64,000 bases of DNA from Amia ocellicauda (GCF_036373705.1 NC_089856.1:32956298-33020297), one strand, 5' to 3'; shown: positions 43,593 through 56,862, numbered from the stretch's first letter. Numbers and translations: made by a program. Notes: a model not told the origin generated them from the sequence alone.

Positions 43593-45818
43593 TGTAGTGT
43601 AAACACACTGATACCACTCCGCATCCCGGATCTAGGATGCCAAAATAAACATTTTCTATACTTAATTTACATAGTCAGTCAGGCTCAAAGACATACACTA
43701 AAAGGATAATAATGAGATGATATTTATTCTACAAGGATCCATTAATCTGATAAAGAAGGTCACAAACAAATAGACCAGATGCCTGACACTGACACATCTG
43801 CTAACAGTAAACTACAAACCTGTGCTTCTTTGTGGCTGTATTGTTGAGCAAGAAGAAGAAGCATCTGACGACAACTAAATATTCTAATGAGTAGAGGTTT
43901 ATGTTAGTAGGGGGGTTCAAGTTTTGATTTAGTCACAGCCCTAGTGATACACTGAGAATGTGACAAGGTTACAGTGATAAAGCTTGTATCGTTATGTTGG
44001 GTGTATTTTGAGAAGAGCATGTTGGGCTCTGAGCTGAAGCACTGATCTAAAGAACTTTGGGGGGGGAGAGGTCTTATCGGATTTCCTTAGCTCATCAGCT
44101 TGGAACTGGTTTGCATCAAAGTGACAGATTTGGGGAGGATGGCACCGAGAAGAGGCCAAATAGTTTGGAATTCTGCTATGAGATGTCTGGAGAAAGGGGC
44201 CTGTAGGTGATAAAAACTCTTTGAAGTGGACGAGAGCCGAAATCCCGACATAGAGCTATGAACCCAGGCCAACCGGCATTTCCAAAAGATGGCATGGATT
44301 GACATCAGTCATAAATCAAGCCCCCCTCCAATAGGACACTGGGGGCTGAAACCGAAATCCAATCTCAAGTACTCAGGAACCAATCACCTATTGATCTGAC
44401 AGACTATAAGGAACAGCAGACAGTCTTTCTCTCTCTCTCTCTCACCTGAACCAGTAACTCGCTGCCACAGCTCAACCTGTAGCTCTGTTGCCAGAACCGG
44501 AACCAGAAACCAACCAAGTCTTTGCCGGCAACAGAAGAGTTAAACTGGGAGAAGGAGATTGAGCTGTACAAATAATTCTTTTAAAGGACTTTATTAAATA
44601 AAGAACTTTACAGACTGCGCTGCCCGCCTGTGCCCACCTGATCAGTGGAGTTTTACAGCTGGACAATTGACTAAGTCGACTGAATACGAAAGTGTCAGTC
44701 ATTTAAATAGCTATTTGAGTCTTAAGTAACTTGACCCTTGGAACAAACAGGGCCCTGCTTTCCTCAAAGACTTTGTCTTCAAATAAGTACGGTGAGAGAC
44801 CCTGCTTGCCAAGAAGATTTTGTGCACAACCTTGGAGCCTTCAAACCAGTGGAAAATCTGTTTGGAAAAGACTCTACATTCGCGAAACCCCAACTTCCAG
44901 GTGCATCGACTGAGTGGAAGTTCTTGGACAAAGCCCAACCGGACTGCCTTTGTTCCAAACCACACGGACCTCGTGCCGTGTGCTGTTATCTGAGCCCGAA
45001 GCCAGAGAGGCCTCTCTGCGACGAAGTTCAGATAAGTTTAACAGTTTGGAGTTCATGATTCATGACATTTGAGAAATCAATTAGAAATGTTAATCTGTGA
45101 TTCATAACTCTAGAATGTGTAATATAATTTAGTTTTCTTAAATATAAATGTGTGTTGCATTAAACTGTTTTGTTGATCATTTTAGAAATAAAATCTGTCA
45201 ACGCCGAGAAATATCTTCTCATTCCTGTTTAACTGTTTAGTCTGAAATTGACACAAGTTAATAGACATTAGATTATTGGTGGCCCTGCCTATCCTTAATC
45301 ATTGAATAATAATCAGTTAAGTGAAATTGTGGTAACAAATAATGATAGGATCTTTCTCGGCATCTAAACGTGAATGAGACTGATATATATATAACGAGAA
45401 GTTACCTGACATAAATACTAACCTGCGTAGTTATTTAATGTCTGACTAACAATACTAATGAGAGACTCACCTTCGTCTTACTAACCGGTATTGTAGTCAA
45501 TGTGTTTATAACCTTTTTTGTTTAACGATTTGTGTTATCATATGCGATCCCATGGTCTTTGATTTGGTCACGGAAGTGATTTGTCTTTGATTTGTTGATC
45601 TAGAGTTGAATTTTAATTAGTTTTTCCCTTTTGTATAATTAGTGTAGTGCTACATTTAGTCTTTGTTTTGAATAAATTTGACAATTTATATCTTTGGAAT
45701 TGGTGTCTGCATCCAATTATTACAGAAATTGAGTTCTACAAGATTCCAGGATTCGTGATAAGGTGATACTATAAATTCACTTCTTTAATTGAAATTTATA
45801 AGTGTACCTTACGCTACA
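43593..45818 (+). repeat. Possible large LTR or LTR-like element
   Basis: Ends TGTAGTGTAA (43593) and TTACGCTACA (45818) are inverted with one change. Inside are gactataaggaacagc (TATA-like, 44,402), attaaataaagaac (poly(A)-like, about 44,590) and a second gaataaat (45,670). No coding region found. No target duplication is visible and the 2.2 kb length is large for an LTR, so the call is weak. Confidence 0.35.
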
Positions 45819-46480
45819 AGCTTAACATAATTATTTGGGGGTTTACTTCAACAGGTACATCTGCTGTCCTGAAACAAAGCAGTCTTAATAGGTTACAGTG
45901 TTGTAACCTGGTGTAGTGACATTTTTCATGTTGTTTGTGTTCAGAGATTTCTATACTCATCATATGCTAGGTCTTCATGCAAATGCACTTGTTTCGGTAC
46001 GTGACTGAGAACATACACACAGTTCTTAAAAAAAAAAAGAAACCCAGTACTGCAAACCACAATAGCTATAGTAATAACACATGTACAGTATAGCCATGCA
46101 TACGAGAGGAAACAGGAAGTGTATTCTCTGCAGACCTGAATAGAAAGGTTTGCAGTGCACAGCAATACTTTCTTTTAAATGTATTTACAATCATATAGCC
46201 AGAAATTATTGTGTAATACTTGAAATGTGTATTTTAAAATAGTTAAATTTTAAATGTATGTTCTAAACACTAAAAATGTCAATAATCAGTTACAAAAAAA
46301 AATACTTTCTGTGTTTAAATGTGTAATTAAATAAAACATTTTAATTTATTTTTGAATTGTTCACACTGTCCAATGGTTTCACCTCAGCATAGGGGTGGTG
46401 CTTACATGAACCATAAACCTTTTCAATGTAAATTTCTTTCATTAGATCTCAAAACAAGGAACTATATCAAGCACTCATCT
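45819..46480. other. Intergenic upstream of the first receptor gene
   Basis: No gene. AT-rich. Confidence 0.35.
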
Positions 46481-46889
46481 ACAGTCATATATTAGTGAGT
46501 ATTCTTACTTTATATTGATAATTGGTTATAGTAATTTTCTATTCATCCATCTGATTGTGTTGCTGTTTATATATTCATCCATCAAATTATCTTGTTAATT
46601 AACTGTTCTGCATCAATGGGGAGCATTTGTTTTATTTTCCTCCTAGCCTATCTCTCTTGAGTCACATACAGTATCATACTATCTGATGTTAAGTTGTGGT
46701 ATATTATACATATCCAGACCCATTGTGAAAGGGCATAGATATCTAATATATTATTAAAATTATGCTACATATGATTTACAGTGGAGTTCCTCTGCATCTG
46801 AAACTGGGTAACTTTTTGTGTATTCTGTATTTTGTGTATTGATTACAGTTACATCATTTGTTAATATATTTTCTTGTCTTTAAACACAG
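46440..46889 (+). other. Probable leader exon end and leader intron of GPR55-like gene 1
   Basis: A donor-like gtgagtatt occurs at about 46496. An acceptor (cttgtctttaaacacag, ending 46889) lies six bases before the ATG. The same acceptor-then-ATG layout occurs in the second receptor gene, which supports a real 5' intron. Transcript start is unknown. Confidence 0.45.
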
Positions 46890-46895
46890 ACCAAG

Positions 46896-47810
46896 ATGAA
46901 CAATTCAAGTTTCGACTGTATTCTTTCAATATCACCTGAGGTGAAAATGTTACACAAGGTGGTTTACATCCCCATTTTCATTCTGGGACTGCTGTTAAAT
47001 GTCACAGCCCTGTGTGTGTTTTGCTGTAGGAGATCCAACTGGACATCTACCTTGATCTACATGACCAACTTGGCGATGGCTGACTGTATCGTTGTCCTTT
47101 CTCTCCCATTTAAGATCTATAACGTTTTTGAGGATTTGGAACTAAAAGTTTTTTGCCCATTTTTGGTGTCCATCTACTTTATAAACATTTATGCAAGCAT
47201 TTTTACCATTACTGCCATAAGCATTCACCGATATATAGCAATTACTTATCCTTTTCATGCCAAAGCTACAGAATCACCCAAGAGGGCAATAGCAGTATGC
47301 ATTCTAATATGGGTGACTGTAATAACAGTGAACGTCATATTTTCTAAGGAGCAGGATTGGGGTGGTAAAAATAAATGTTTCGAAAGGACAGTTGCTGAAC
47401 CATATTCATATTCGTTCATCCTGGTTTTAGAAATAATGGGGTTTCTCCTACCACTATGTACAGTGGCGTTCTGTTCAACTCAAATAATCTGTACTTTGTC
47501 AAAAGACAAGATCAGCCGAACCCAAGAGTACAAAAAGAGAAGCATTCTTATCATCACAGCAAATATGGTGATCTTTTTCATCTGCTTCACTCCAATCCAT
47601 GCTGGATTTTTACTCAAGTTCTTAGTTGCCAAATATGAACAGAACTGCAATCTACTTAATGCAATGCACAACTTCTTCCATGTTTCTGAATGCATCGCTT
47701 CTACTAATTGCTGTTTAGATGCCATAGGCTATTACATTGTATCAAAGAACATTTACATTTTTCATTGTACTGGCACAGAAAATTATGAAAAATCTGGAAA
47801 TACAGAATAG
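46896..47810 (+). CDS. GPR55-like class A GPCR, copy 1
   Basis: 304 residues in one exon. Seven membrane segments are visible (about 20-42, 55-75, 92-110, 130-150, 171-198, 216-238, 258-281). Class A marks: N and D in TM1/TM2 (LLLNVTALC, AMADC with D63), HRY at 111-113 in place of DRY, FTPIH in TM6, and NCCLDAIGYY (271-280) where NPxxY normally lies. NCCLD and IYMTNLAMADC are typical of the GPR55/GPR35 group, which senses lysophospholipids and related ligands through G12/13-type signalling. N-glycosylation is likely at NNSS. The tail after helix 7 is short. Tandem paralogue 6 kb downstream. Confidence 0.85.
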   Translation: MNNSSFDCILSISPEVKMLHKVVYIPIFILGLLLNVTALCVFCCRRSNWTSTLIYMTNLAMADCIVVLSLPFKIYNVFEDLELKVFCPFLVSIYFINIYASIFTITAISIHRYIAITYPFHAKATESPKRAIAVCILIWVTVITVNVIFSKEQDWGGKNKCFERTVAEPYSYSFILVLEIMGFLLPLCTVAFCSTQIICTLSKDKISRTQEYKKRSILIITANMVIFFICFTPIHAGFLLKFLVAKYEQNCNLLNAMHNFFHVSECIASTNCCLDAIGYYIVSKNIYIFHCTGTENYEKSGNTE

Positions 47811-50194
47811 CGTTATTAACGTTCATCCTTGTAACGGTTTGTGATTCTGTAGAAGTGGAACAACTGCTTGTCTTAATGTGGCAAATTATTTGACTGTTAA
47901 TCTAGGCAATGCCATTAAAACATTTTTCTGTTTTATCATTAAAGAGGAACTCCACAGAAATTCCATAGTTTCTCAGTATATTCTATAAGTAGACTGTACA
48001 AAAAGAGTAAGCACACCAATGTTGTAAATGAGGTGCAGGACAGTGAGAACAAACTTATAACAAGAGGGAGACCACACACTCGGAGTACAAGCCCAAAATA
48101 ATGTACTTATTGTATGGCGTCAAGAGCAAGCTGGTGTTCAGTCAAAAAAATGTGTTACCCTTCTTCAGTCTTCTGACTTCTGCCAGCAGCCAGATCTCCC
48201 TTTGGAGAATGCGCGAGCACAGTTTGCACTCCGCTGTAGCCTACACAGGTGTCCCTCGAATAAAATAATCATGTAAAATAATAGCAACAGTTCTGGGTGG
48301 TGAAATTAAGTTTTTATGACTACAAACCTATGGTTCTTCTCGGGGCCTCCGAATGTGCATAAAATGTCTGATTTTAATGATTTACCTGACTTTTCTGATT
48401 TTCCCTGTTGACTTCCAGCAAAGCATCTCCAGAGTTATCACTTGCGTGATGTCATGGCCTATTTCTTAATCTCTGAATTCCGGTACATAGAATGAGCTGG
48501 AATTGGTAAGCATATACCACAGAATATGTTTCTACTTAGAGAATAACCTGAGAAACTATGGAATTTCGGTGGAGGTGCATGAACCTTTAAGGTGCATGCC
48601 AGCTTCATCAGGAGGGTCTCTTATTTTGGGCAAATCTCAGAAACAAGGACCACTTTTTCTTCCCTGTTTCAAATGTATAAAGTCGTTCATTTACTGTCTT
48701 TCAATATCCTATTGTCCAACTTATTTCAAGTTCCTTCCAAATATAAGGTGGGACCTTTCATCTTAACAACCACCATGATTATAATTGTAGGAAAGAAGAT
48801 ACAACTATTCTTCCAATGTATGTTTTTATTTTTTTGCATCTCAATCTTTGTTTTTGTTTTATTAAACAAATTCAAATACCAACTGAAATATTTTATCTTC
48901 GCATAAATATGTGCATGTGACAGCATCCTTTTGCCATGAAGGGGATGAGAGGATATTATTGGTCATATTTAATAGTGTGTGCAGGTGGTGGGAAATGAAT
49001 AGCTTGCAAAAAATCATTTGAATTGAGGTTTAAAATTGTAATAAGAGGCACGTTCTCTAGAAATATGTTAATGATATTCATTAAATAATAAAACAAAACA
49101 AAAAAGGATATTGATTGTTTTTTCTCCTTCAGACAACCAAGCTCTGCATACAATAATTATAATTACCATAAAACTTGGGGGTGGTCTTTGATGAGGATTA
49201 GACAAGGTGTATTGCTTGTACAGTCATTTGAAAGTGTTCAGATGTTCAGAAAGTCTGTTGGGCTCATAACCTTAAATTAAAGAATAACACAATATTTCCT
49301 GTTTTGTTTCACCACATAATGTAATAGAATGTTTTGTAACCTTTACTTCAACTTTAGCTTGCTTATATTTGGACACGTCACCATGCTTACCACTGACAAG
49401 CAGTTGTGGACTCATCTTTCCAACCCCCAACCTCCTTCCGTAATGTGCTGTAGCATCTACTTCCACAGATGTGCTTGTGACACAACACAATAACACAACA
49501 AGTTCAGATAAATGTATACCATAAAATATAATGTACTGTGTCACACAACTGAGATAACAAAGTAATCCAAGGAGAAAAGCACTAAAAACAGTATATGTTT
49601 TTGTTAGATCAACTGCACTTCACAGATTTCAATATTTTACTTTAGATATGCCTTGAGAGGATAATTCAGATTAGTGAATAATCTGAAGTTTCCCGTTTTT
49701 ACTGTGTGAGCTTTGCCTTTCTGCTCTTAATTTTGTCAGGAAAAAAAAGAACATTAGGGATTTAATCGTTTCAAAATACACATTGATGTTTTACACATTA
49801 AAGGGAAACATATGGAAGCTTTCTACTGACAAAATACAAAACAATACATGTGTTGAAATCGAAAAAGTATTGCTTCACAGGATGTCTATTAAATTGCAAT
49901 CAAACTACAGACAAGTCTGAATCAGTAGCAGATTTGTTGCGAGGAGTGGCAATCGCTTTGGAGCAGCAGAACTTGGACAGTTCGTCCCTAGCCAGGCTAG
50001 ATTGTTGCAAGTGATTTCATTATATGTTACCGCAGTAATGTGAAACAAAAAAACACAACACCACACATTTTGGTAGAGATATACATAACAATGTAATCCG
50101 TCATGAACTTCTCTGTGTTTGATAGAACATCAAATAATATACTGGATAATTGTTAGGTTGTTCTGAACAATATAAGCCTATATAAGCCACAGTG
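47811..50194. other. Intergenic between the two receptor genes, first part
   Basis: No gene or clear repeat. The 3' region of receptor 1 probably ends near 47,940 (cattaaag). Confidence 0.4.
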
Positions 50195-50580
50195 ATGTGT
50201 GACCGTCTGAATGAGACCCCCCTCCTCCCCCGGAGCAGACTGCGTGTTTACCCCCCGGCTCTCAATGACGGCAGGCGACACGGAAACTGTGAATCGGATG
50301 TGTTTGAGATGGAAACATGCTGGTAGCCAAGAGAATAAGCTTTCAAATGATGTGCGCATTGTAGGAATACAGTGTAACTTCTATGCACAGGAGCTGCGCA
50401 TAACCCTGCCAAATAATGCTTAACAGTGTATAGTAACACAGTATATAACTCTAAAATGTACATTATTTTTCAATTTTTGGTAGCCTCTTTTTTTTAACCT
50501 CTGGCAGTTTACCGCTTACCTTTGTATCATTTCAGGTTATTCACTGGACTTGAACTGGTTACATTTCAATACAAACAAAA
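50195..50580 (-). repeat. Tc1-type non-autonomous repeat, copy B
   Basis: It matches copy A (26,785-27,185) over strings such as cggaaactgtgaatcggatg, ggtagccaagagaat and ggcagtttaccgcttacctt. The terminal repeat seen in copy A is missing here. Confidence 0.65.
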
Positions 50581-52090
50581 CCAAATCCAATGGAAAATTG
50601 GGTCCAGTTTTATATGTCATCACAAGTGCATTTAAGACAATACGTAGTCACAAACGTTGTTACAAATGTAGTTAAAATTGTGTACTTACTGTTAATCATT
50701 TTTACACATTAAGATCCTTTTTGAAAATGCATAAATACACTGTTCTTATGAGTAACTACAGACGTAGCTACTATGTAACTACTATGTAAATACACTAACT
50801 GTAACTAACTGTTACCAATTCGGCTGAGTTTGGGTGATTGTACATTTTGAAATTGACATTATTACTGATGACCCTTCAATGCAAACACTTGACTTGAAAA
50901 AAAATAAGTACTAGATTGCAGAAGGGAAGACAACTCTGGTGCTTTTGTAGTTTCTATTCTGTTTCCACTCTTAAGGAAGTAATGACGCATCACATCCTGA
51001 AACCCTGAAATAGCACACATACAAACTTTTGACATATGCTGACTAGTTTTAGATTTTATCATGTTAAACGTTGTGTATATGATAGAATGGAACAGGAATT
51101 ATCCCACACACTTTACTAATTCAGTTTGTAGTCATATTAACATATGCACAAAACCATACCTTTAGGAATTGCTCTTTAATTCCACAGAACACAATGTTGA
51201 GCTAACGATTAAGACCCTCCCTCTGCACTACAAACAGAATAGTGCAGTATTCTGAAAGCCACTGATGAAAGAGATTGTAGCAATCATTAATGCCAAGACT
51301 AGGCCTACACACTACTAAATGCTCTGTGTGCCATTTTTGGTAATACAGGATATGTGAATTTAGTTCACTGATGGTACGAATCTTTCCACAGACATTTTCA
51401 CAATCAGGTTATACTGCTCTTACCGAAATGTGGATTGCAGTCACCTGAAAAACAACAAACAACAGATCAACACACCAAACACAAGATTCCAAGGCAGGAA
51501 TTGTTAATACAGTATTTAACTTGCAATCCAACACTATCACTTTAATCTTAACTGTGATTAATGTGATCCAGCTGATAATACTCCAGCAACAAGATTTTAC
51601 AGCAACTTACATATTATTCAGGTTATCCAAGTCATCATTTTAGTTGGTCAATGTCTGTTTGTGGAATCCTTTCAAATATGATCATAGGCTAAACTGTTCC
51701 AATATTCTGAGTTCCTTCATTTTGAGGACATTTAAAAACTATAGAAAACATTGTGAAGTAATTATTGTTTAAATACAATGTGCACAATTATTTGTAGGTC
51801 AATGATGACAAATAATTTACCTATATAAGTTTTTTCTGCAAATAAGGTTTACAACATGTCAACTTTTTTAAATAGTTGGGGTTTACAACAAACTAGATTT
51901 GTCCCAGGTGTGTTAATAAATGTTCAAATTTCAAATAATTTGAATTGTACAGTTTGAAAGTATCACTAATTTTGAATTTCCTGTGACTTGCCTTCATATC
52001 TACAGCACTATCACTGGCATTTCCTGAAGCTCTGACATCATTCCGTTTACAGTATCTACTCCCATGCTGTTACTCACTTTGTATCTCCCT
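50581..52090. other. Intergenic between the receptor genes, second part
   Basis: Nothing recognised. Confidence 0.4.
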
Positions 52091-52170
52091 CATAAAAGCA
52101 TTCAGACTGTGCTACAGAACAGAGTCCCGACACTTCCATATGAGGTTTTCTTTGCCTGTGGAACTAAATG
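52091..52170 (+). promoter_or_regulatory. Possible promoter and leader exon of GPR55-like gene 2
   Basis: A TATA-like CATAAAAG (52091-52098) is followed about 70 bp later by a donor-like aatggtaagg (donor at 52171). An acceptor just before the second receptor's ATG would complete a 1.4 kb leader intron. Suggested by layout only. Confidence 0.3.
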
Positions 52171-52933
52171 GTAAGGAGTTTAATAACATTTAAATGTTTA
52201 TGGTGAATGTGTGTTTGTGTAACCAGTAATGGTGAGATTATGATTTTGGGTGAGGTTGGGTGGCGAAGGGGTATAAACAGTGCTGTGCAGAGCATTGTCA
52301 GTGGCTCAAACCAAAAACAGGCAAACAGTGCGGCTGGTGGGGGGATGGGGGGGCAGCGAAGTGCAGTCGGGGGGGGTCTGGACCAAGAGGGGACTTGTTA
52401 GAGGCAATAAAGGGCAATGGAAAAAAGGGGCAGTGGCTCATGCAACCCCTGCACCAAGCGCCCCCCCACCCCGCACGTGCCTAGGTATAAGGCACATATA
52501 ATTTGTCCTGTTGTGCATATAAAGGACAGATTTATTTATACAAAGAAGGCTGTTGAGAAATTTAAACACATTCAATTACTAAAACAGCTTATGGGTTCCT
52601 ATGAGCAGTTAATGGTATCGAACATAAACTGAAATGTAAACTTAACTGTGTGATCTCTTTAGTTTCAGTTTTCATGTTGAAAACATAACACAGATAAGAC
52701 AGGTGTGCCAGTTTCCTTTGGAAATACATAATAACAAACATTGCCTTATTTCAAATTGAAATTTAATTTTAATAATACAATTTTAATAAAAGTATATGAG
52801 GGTATAAACCAACTATAGTCAGGTTCTCAAAGACCAATTTAAGAACAGGAAATAGTCAAAATAACTGATCATGTAGGAGCAGGAGGCTACACTTATTTTT
52901 TCCATTCTATATCCCTACATGATGATGATAGTG

Positions 52934-52996
<63 letters not shown>

Positions 52997-53540
52997 ATAA
53001 ATGTACAGAGAGCACAGAAGTTTGTTGTGTATGACTTTTGCAGGTGTGGTGTAAGCTACACCACACCTTCTCAGTAACACAGAGCTACTGAACCCTGTTT
53101 TACATGAAAAAACGTCTTGAGTAGGAAGTAACACAAGTATTAAATAAAACACCTTTCCCCTTAACTAATGCATTGACATGATTGATAAAGGTGCAACACC
53201 CATAAAGCCAGGAACCACTCAAGAAGAATATTAAGGGAAAGCTTAACTTGTTCCCTGCAATTGGCCTATGTCCCCTTACACTTGGCCCGTGCTCCGGATT
53301 ACATGGTTGCAGCTCCTAGGTTACCACAATCTTTTCACACTTTGAATGGTTGCAAACATGTTTCTTTAAATCGTAAAGTTTTATCAAGCTGACCAGGTAG
53401 GTATCACAATAAAAACAGTCAGCGCTATATTCTCTTTCTCGGCACTACATCTCTCTGCATTTTACAATGTATCAGCTATAAAGCTGATACAGATTAAACC
53501 CATTAACTCTCTGTTCATGTCCCTAATTTCTCAAACACAG
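52171..53540. other. Probable leader intron with (ATT)n microsatellite
   Basis: It holds a GC-rich patch at 52,260-52,490 with no recognisable gene and an (ATT)n run at about 52,936-52,997. The stretch ends in the acceptor caaacacag. Confidence 0.45.
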
Positions 53541-53549
53541 CTCAACAGG

Positions 53550-54527
53550 ATGAGTAACGGAACGAATATCTGCATAGCTAACATAACGGAGGATGTCCAG
53601 ACCTTCCAGATGGTCCTCTACATTCCCATTTTCATTCTGGGACTCGTGTGCAATGTAGCCATTTTGGTTATATTCCTCTGCAGGCGGAGGAGATGGACTG
53701 ACATGATGACATACATGACCAATATAAGCATAGCAGACTGTGTGGTTTTGATTTCTCTTCCATTCAAGATGTATTCCTACCAACACCCATGGAACATGTC
53801 AGAGGATTCCTGCTATTTCTTGACCTCCATTTACTATGTAAATATGTACGTGAGCATCCAGACAGCCACAGCTATAAGTGTAGTTCGGTATGTAGCAATA
53901 AAATATCCTTTCAAAGCACAATGGGTCATGTCCCCATGGAAAGCATTAGCTGTGTGCATTTTAATATGGGTGCTTAACTGCACATTGAGTTTTGTGAATT
54001 ATAAAGCTGGCAATGAAATAAAGAAAAATGAATCCCACGAAGTCAAGTGCTTCCAAAAGAGCAATACAAATCCACTACCACTCTCCTTTATCCTAACAAT
54101 AGAGATATTGGGCTTCTTTGTGCCCCTGATACTGATCACTTTTAGTTCAGCTCAAATTATCTACACATTGCGAGAGCAGAGAAAAATAAGCTCCCCGAAT
54201 GAGAAGTCGCAATGCATTCGCATCATAACAGCAAACTTAATTATTTTTGTAATCTGCTTCGCCCCCATCCACGTGGGCTTTCTGATTAAGTTTTTAGTTG
54301 AGACTTACCCCCCTATCAACTGCAGCCTTCTGAATGGAGTACACACTTTTGTTCACATTGCCTCTACCATTTCCAACACAAACTGTTGCCTTGATGCTTT
54401 TTGTTATTACTTTGTGGTTCAAGATTTCTGGAAACGCACTCCTACTCCTGGTTCTGTATGCAAGAAAAATGAAGCCAGTAATGCAGCCGAGAATAATGCC
54501 AACAGTAATGAATATAAACTTGTTTGA
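53550..54527 (+). CDS. GPR55-like class A GPCR, copy 2
   Basis: 325 residues from the second in-frame ATG. The first ATG (53517) lies before a splice acceptor ending at 53540, so 53550 is the likely start. Seven membrane segments are visible. Marks include IADC (D63) in TM2, VRY at 112-114 in place of DRY, FAPIH in TM6, and NCCLDAFCYYFVV (278-290). A Cys pair (C88 and C167) could form the usual disulfide. The tail (about 35 residues) is Ser/Asn-rich. About 40-50% of positions look shared with copy 1, so the duplication is old. Probably lipid- or metabolite-sensing as in GPR55/GPR35; ligand unknown. Confidence 0.87.
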   Translation: MSNGTNICIANITEDVQTFQMVLYIPIFILGLVCNVAILVIFLCRRRRWTDMMTYMTNISIADCVVLISLPFKMYSYQHPWNMSEDSCYFLTSIYYVNMYVSIQTATAISVVRYVAIKYPFKAQWVMSPWKALAVCILIWVLNCTLSFVNYKAGNEIKKNESHEVKCFQKSNTNPLPLSFILTIEILGFFVPLILITFSSAQIIYTLREQRKISSPNEKSQCIRIITANLIIFVICFAPIHVGFLIKFLVETYPPINCSLLNGVHTFVHIASTISNTNCCLDAFCYYFVVQDFWKRTPTPGSVCKKNEASNAAENNANSNEYKLV

Positions 54528-55470
54528 CTTCAAAGTTGTGGAAGCATTCAATGTAGACCATTATATTCTGATGTAAAGTCTTTCTTTCAAACTGACAAAC
54601 AACACCTTCCTGGGTAAACTGAAGAATTAAAGCTGTCACTATTACAATGTTAGGAAATTGAATTTCTGTTTGTGTATTTTGTACAAGGTCTAATCAATAA
54701 TTTTGCAAAATTTGAATGTGGACTGTGCCTGCCTATCATGATTACACAAACATTAACAGTTTACTAGAAGCAATCTGACAAGTGCCTGTAGGAAAGTCAG
54801 TTAGTTTCCAGAGCAATTCCTTTAGGATCAAGAACATGAGCTCCTAAAGGGTTTCAAGAGGTGCATAGTATTGAATAGTATTTCTACCACAAGGTGGCAA
54901 CAGAGTCTTTGTTTGTATTCAAAGACCAGGGTTTTCTAGAAATTGTGATTGTGATTCAAATAATACAAAGGGTAATTGAGAACAAAAGCACACAAAGGAC
55001 TCTTATTCAAGTGTCCCTTGATAACTTTACTTTAGGATTCTGGCACTATTAATATGGTTTAATGTGTTTAATGTGTCTTACAGTATTTTTTCTTTGGGTT
55101 CAATATGCCTTCACTGTACTTCACTGACCCCTGAATAACTCATGGTGGGTTATATTAAGCCTTCAAAACTGTATATTTTGTAATTTCCATTGGTCAGCAT
55201 AGTCACAGTGAAAAGACAAGTTTGATTTTTTAATTGATTCATTTTACTTTTTGTTAATTGTCAAATAAATACATAAATTAATACAAAAAATGTTTTTGCA
55301 TGAAGAAAATATATGTATCTGCAAACCTTTACCATCTCTTCCTGCAGGTCATTTTTCTTTCTTTCTTTCTTTGGTATACAAAAAAAGCAAAATCAGATCC
55401 GACCTATATAATGTGACTAGTCAATTCAATGACCAGTATTTATCACTTTTAGTTTTACCTGGTTTATTTG
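54528..55470. other. Intergenic
   Basis: 3' region of receptor 2 (attaaag at about 54,627), then nothing recognised. Confidence 0.4.
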
Positions 55471-55478
55471 TGTATGTA

Positions 55479-55509
<31 letters not shown>

Positions 55510-55514
55510 GTGTG
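55471..55514. repeat. (GTATGT)n microsatellite
   Basis: About seven six-base units of tgtatg type. Confidence 0.9.
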
Positions 55515-55639
55515 TCTGTGCATATATACATGAAAGATCTATATATTATCACCATCACTATCAGCACATATTGATCCACTGCTGGATGAAGGCCTCCCCA
55601 AGATGTTTCCACTATAGGTTCTATTTTCCAAGTAATGCC

Positions 55640-56620
55640 TGCAAAATGTATGATTTTATCTTCCCAAAAAGAAAGTCAACACCCCCTTGAACTTTTTTCA
55701 TATTTTTTGAGTCAATGCCTCAGAACTTTGTGCATTTAAATGTGCTTTGTTTTTTTATTGTGAAAAAAATATATTAAAAATACAAAACTTAAATATAATT
55801 GGATAACCCCCCTGAGTTAATACTTGGTGGAAGCACCTTTAGCAGCAATTACAGCTCTGAGTCTGTTGGGATAGGTCTTTACCAACGTTTCACACCTACA
55901 TGTGGCAATATTTGACCAATCTCCTTTACAACACTATTCTGTCAAGTTCCTTGGGGAATGTTGATCAACAGCAATCTTCATGTTATGCCACACATTTTCT
56001 ATTGGATTTAAATCGGCTCTCTGTCTGGGCCACTCATGAGACATTTGAAGATGGGACACGAGAGGTGAACTTCCCAGTTTCAGCTTTTTTGCAGAGGGCA
56101 GCAGGTTTTCCTCAATGACTTTTCTATACTTTGTTCCCTTAATTTTCCCTTCTATCCCGAGTGCCCCAGTTCCTGCCGATGTAAAACTATGCATAACATG
56201 ATGCTGCCACCACAATATGTCGCACCTTTTTACCACCTTACCATACAGATAAGATTTGTGGAGTGTTTGTGATATTGTTGTTAAAGGGAACAACTGAACA
56301 TACATAAAAGCCTATAGCTCCCTGCAAAGTTACCATTGGTCTCTTGTTAGCTTCTCTGATCAGTTTCCTTCTTGCTCGGTCATCCAATTTTGACAGATGG
56401 CCTGATCTAGGCAGGGTCATGATGGTGTCATGCACCTTTCCTTTCTTAATAATCACATTGATTGTGCTCCAAGGGATATTCAAGGCCTTTGATATTATTT
56501 TGATCTGTGCCTTTCAACAGCTCTGCACTAGAGTTATTTTGAAAGCTCCTCTGTGCTCATGGTTGAGTCTTTGCTTTGAAATGCACTGCCCAGTAGAGGG
56601 AACTCAGTAACTGCTGAATG
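55640..56620 (-). pseudogene. Decayed Tc1-like element and transposase
   Basis: On -, 56483-56320 gives a helix-turn-helix part (INVIIKKGKVHDTIMTLPRS) and 56190-55934 the catalytic end (ADLNPIENVWHNMK), with the middle scrambled by indels. The first two catalytic Asp cannot be placed. Element ends were not found with certainty. Confidence 0.75.
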
Positions 56621-56858
56621 TATCCTGAAATCATATGAATCACTACAATTTAACACAGTTTCTATTTTTAATACATTTTCTGCAACTTTCCAGAATATTT
56701 TCTAGAAACTTGGAAGTTGTGGGGTATCATTCGGAAATCTGAAGCAAATTATATTATGAATTCATTTATAAACATCACTTTCATAATTTACATGTCTACT
56801 CATAAATGCTCATAATGTAGCTGCAGAGTTCATCATCAATGTGCAGATGATAAAATTA

Positions 56859-56862
<4 letters not shown>

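Noticed and set aside
44738..45058. 106-codon ORF on +
   Set aside because: No domain, no splice support, and three frames are open here by chance; it lies inside an LTR-like block.
52207..52501. GC-rich patch with three overlapping short ORFs
   Set aside because: G runs keep frames open. No recognisable protein, and no splice link to the receptor gene.
53517..53549. Upstream in-frame ATG of the second receptor
   Set aside because: A splice acceptor (caaacacag) lies between this ATG and the next one, and the first receptor gene has the same acceptor-then-ATG layout.
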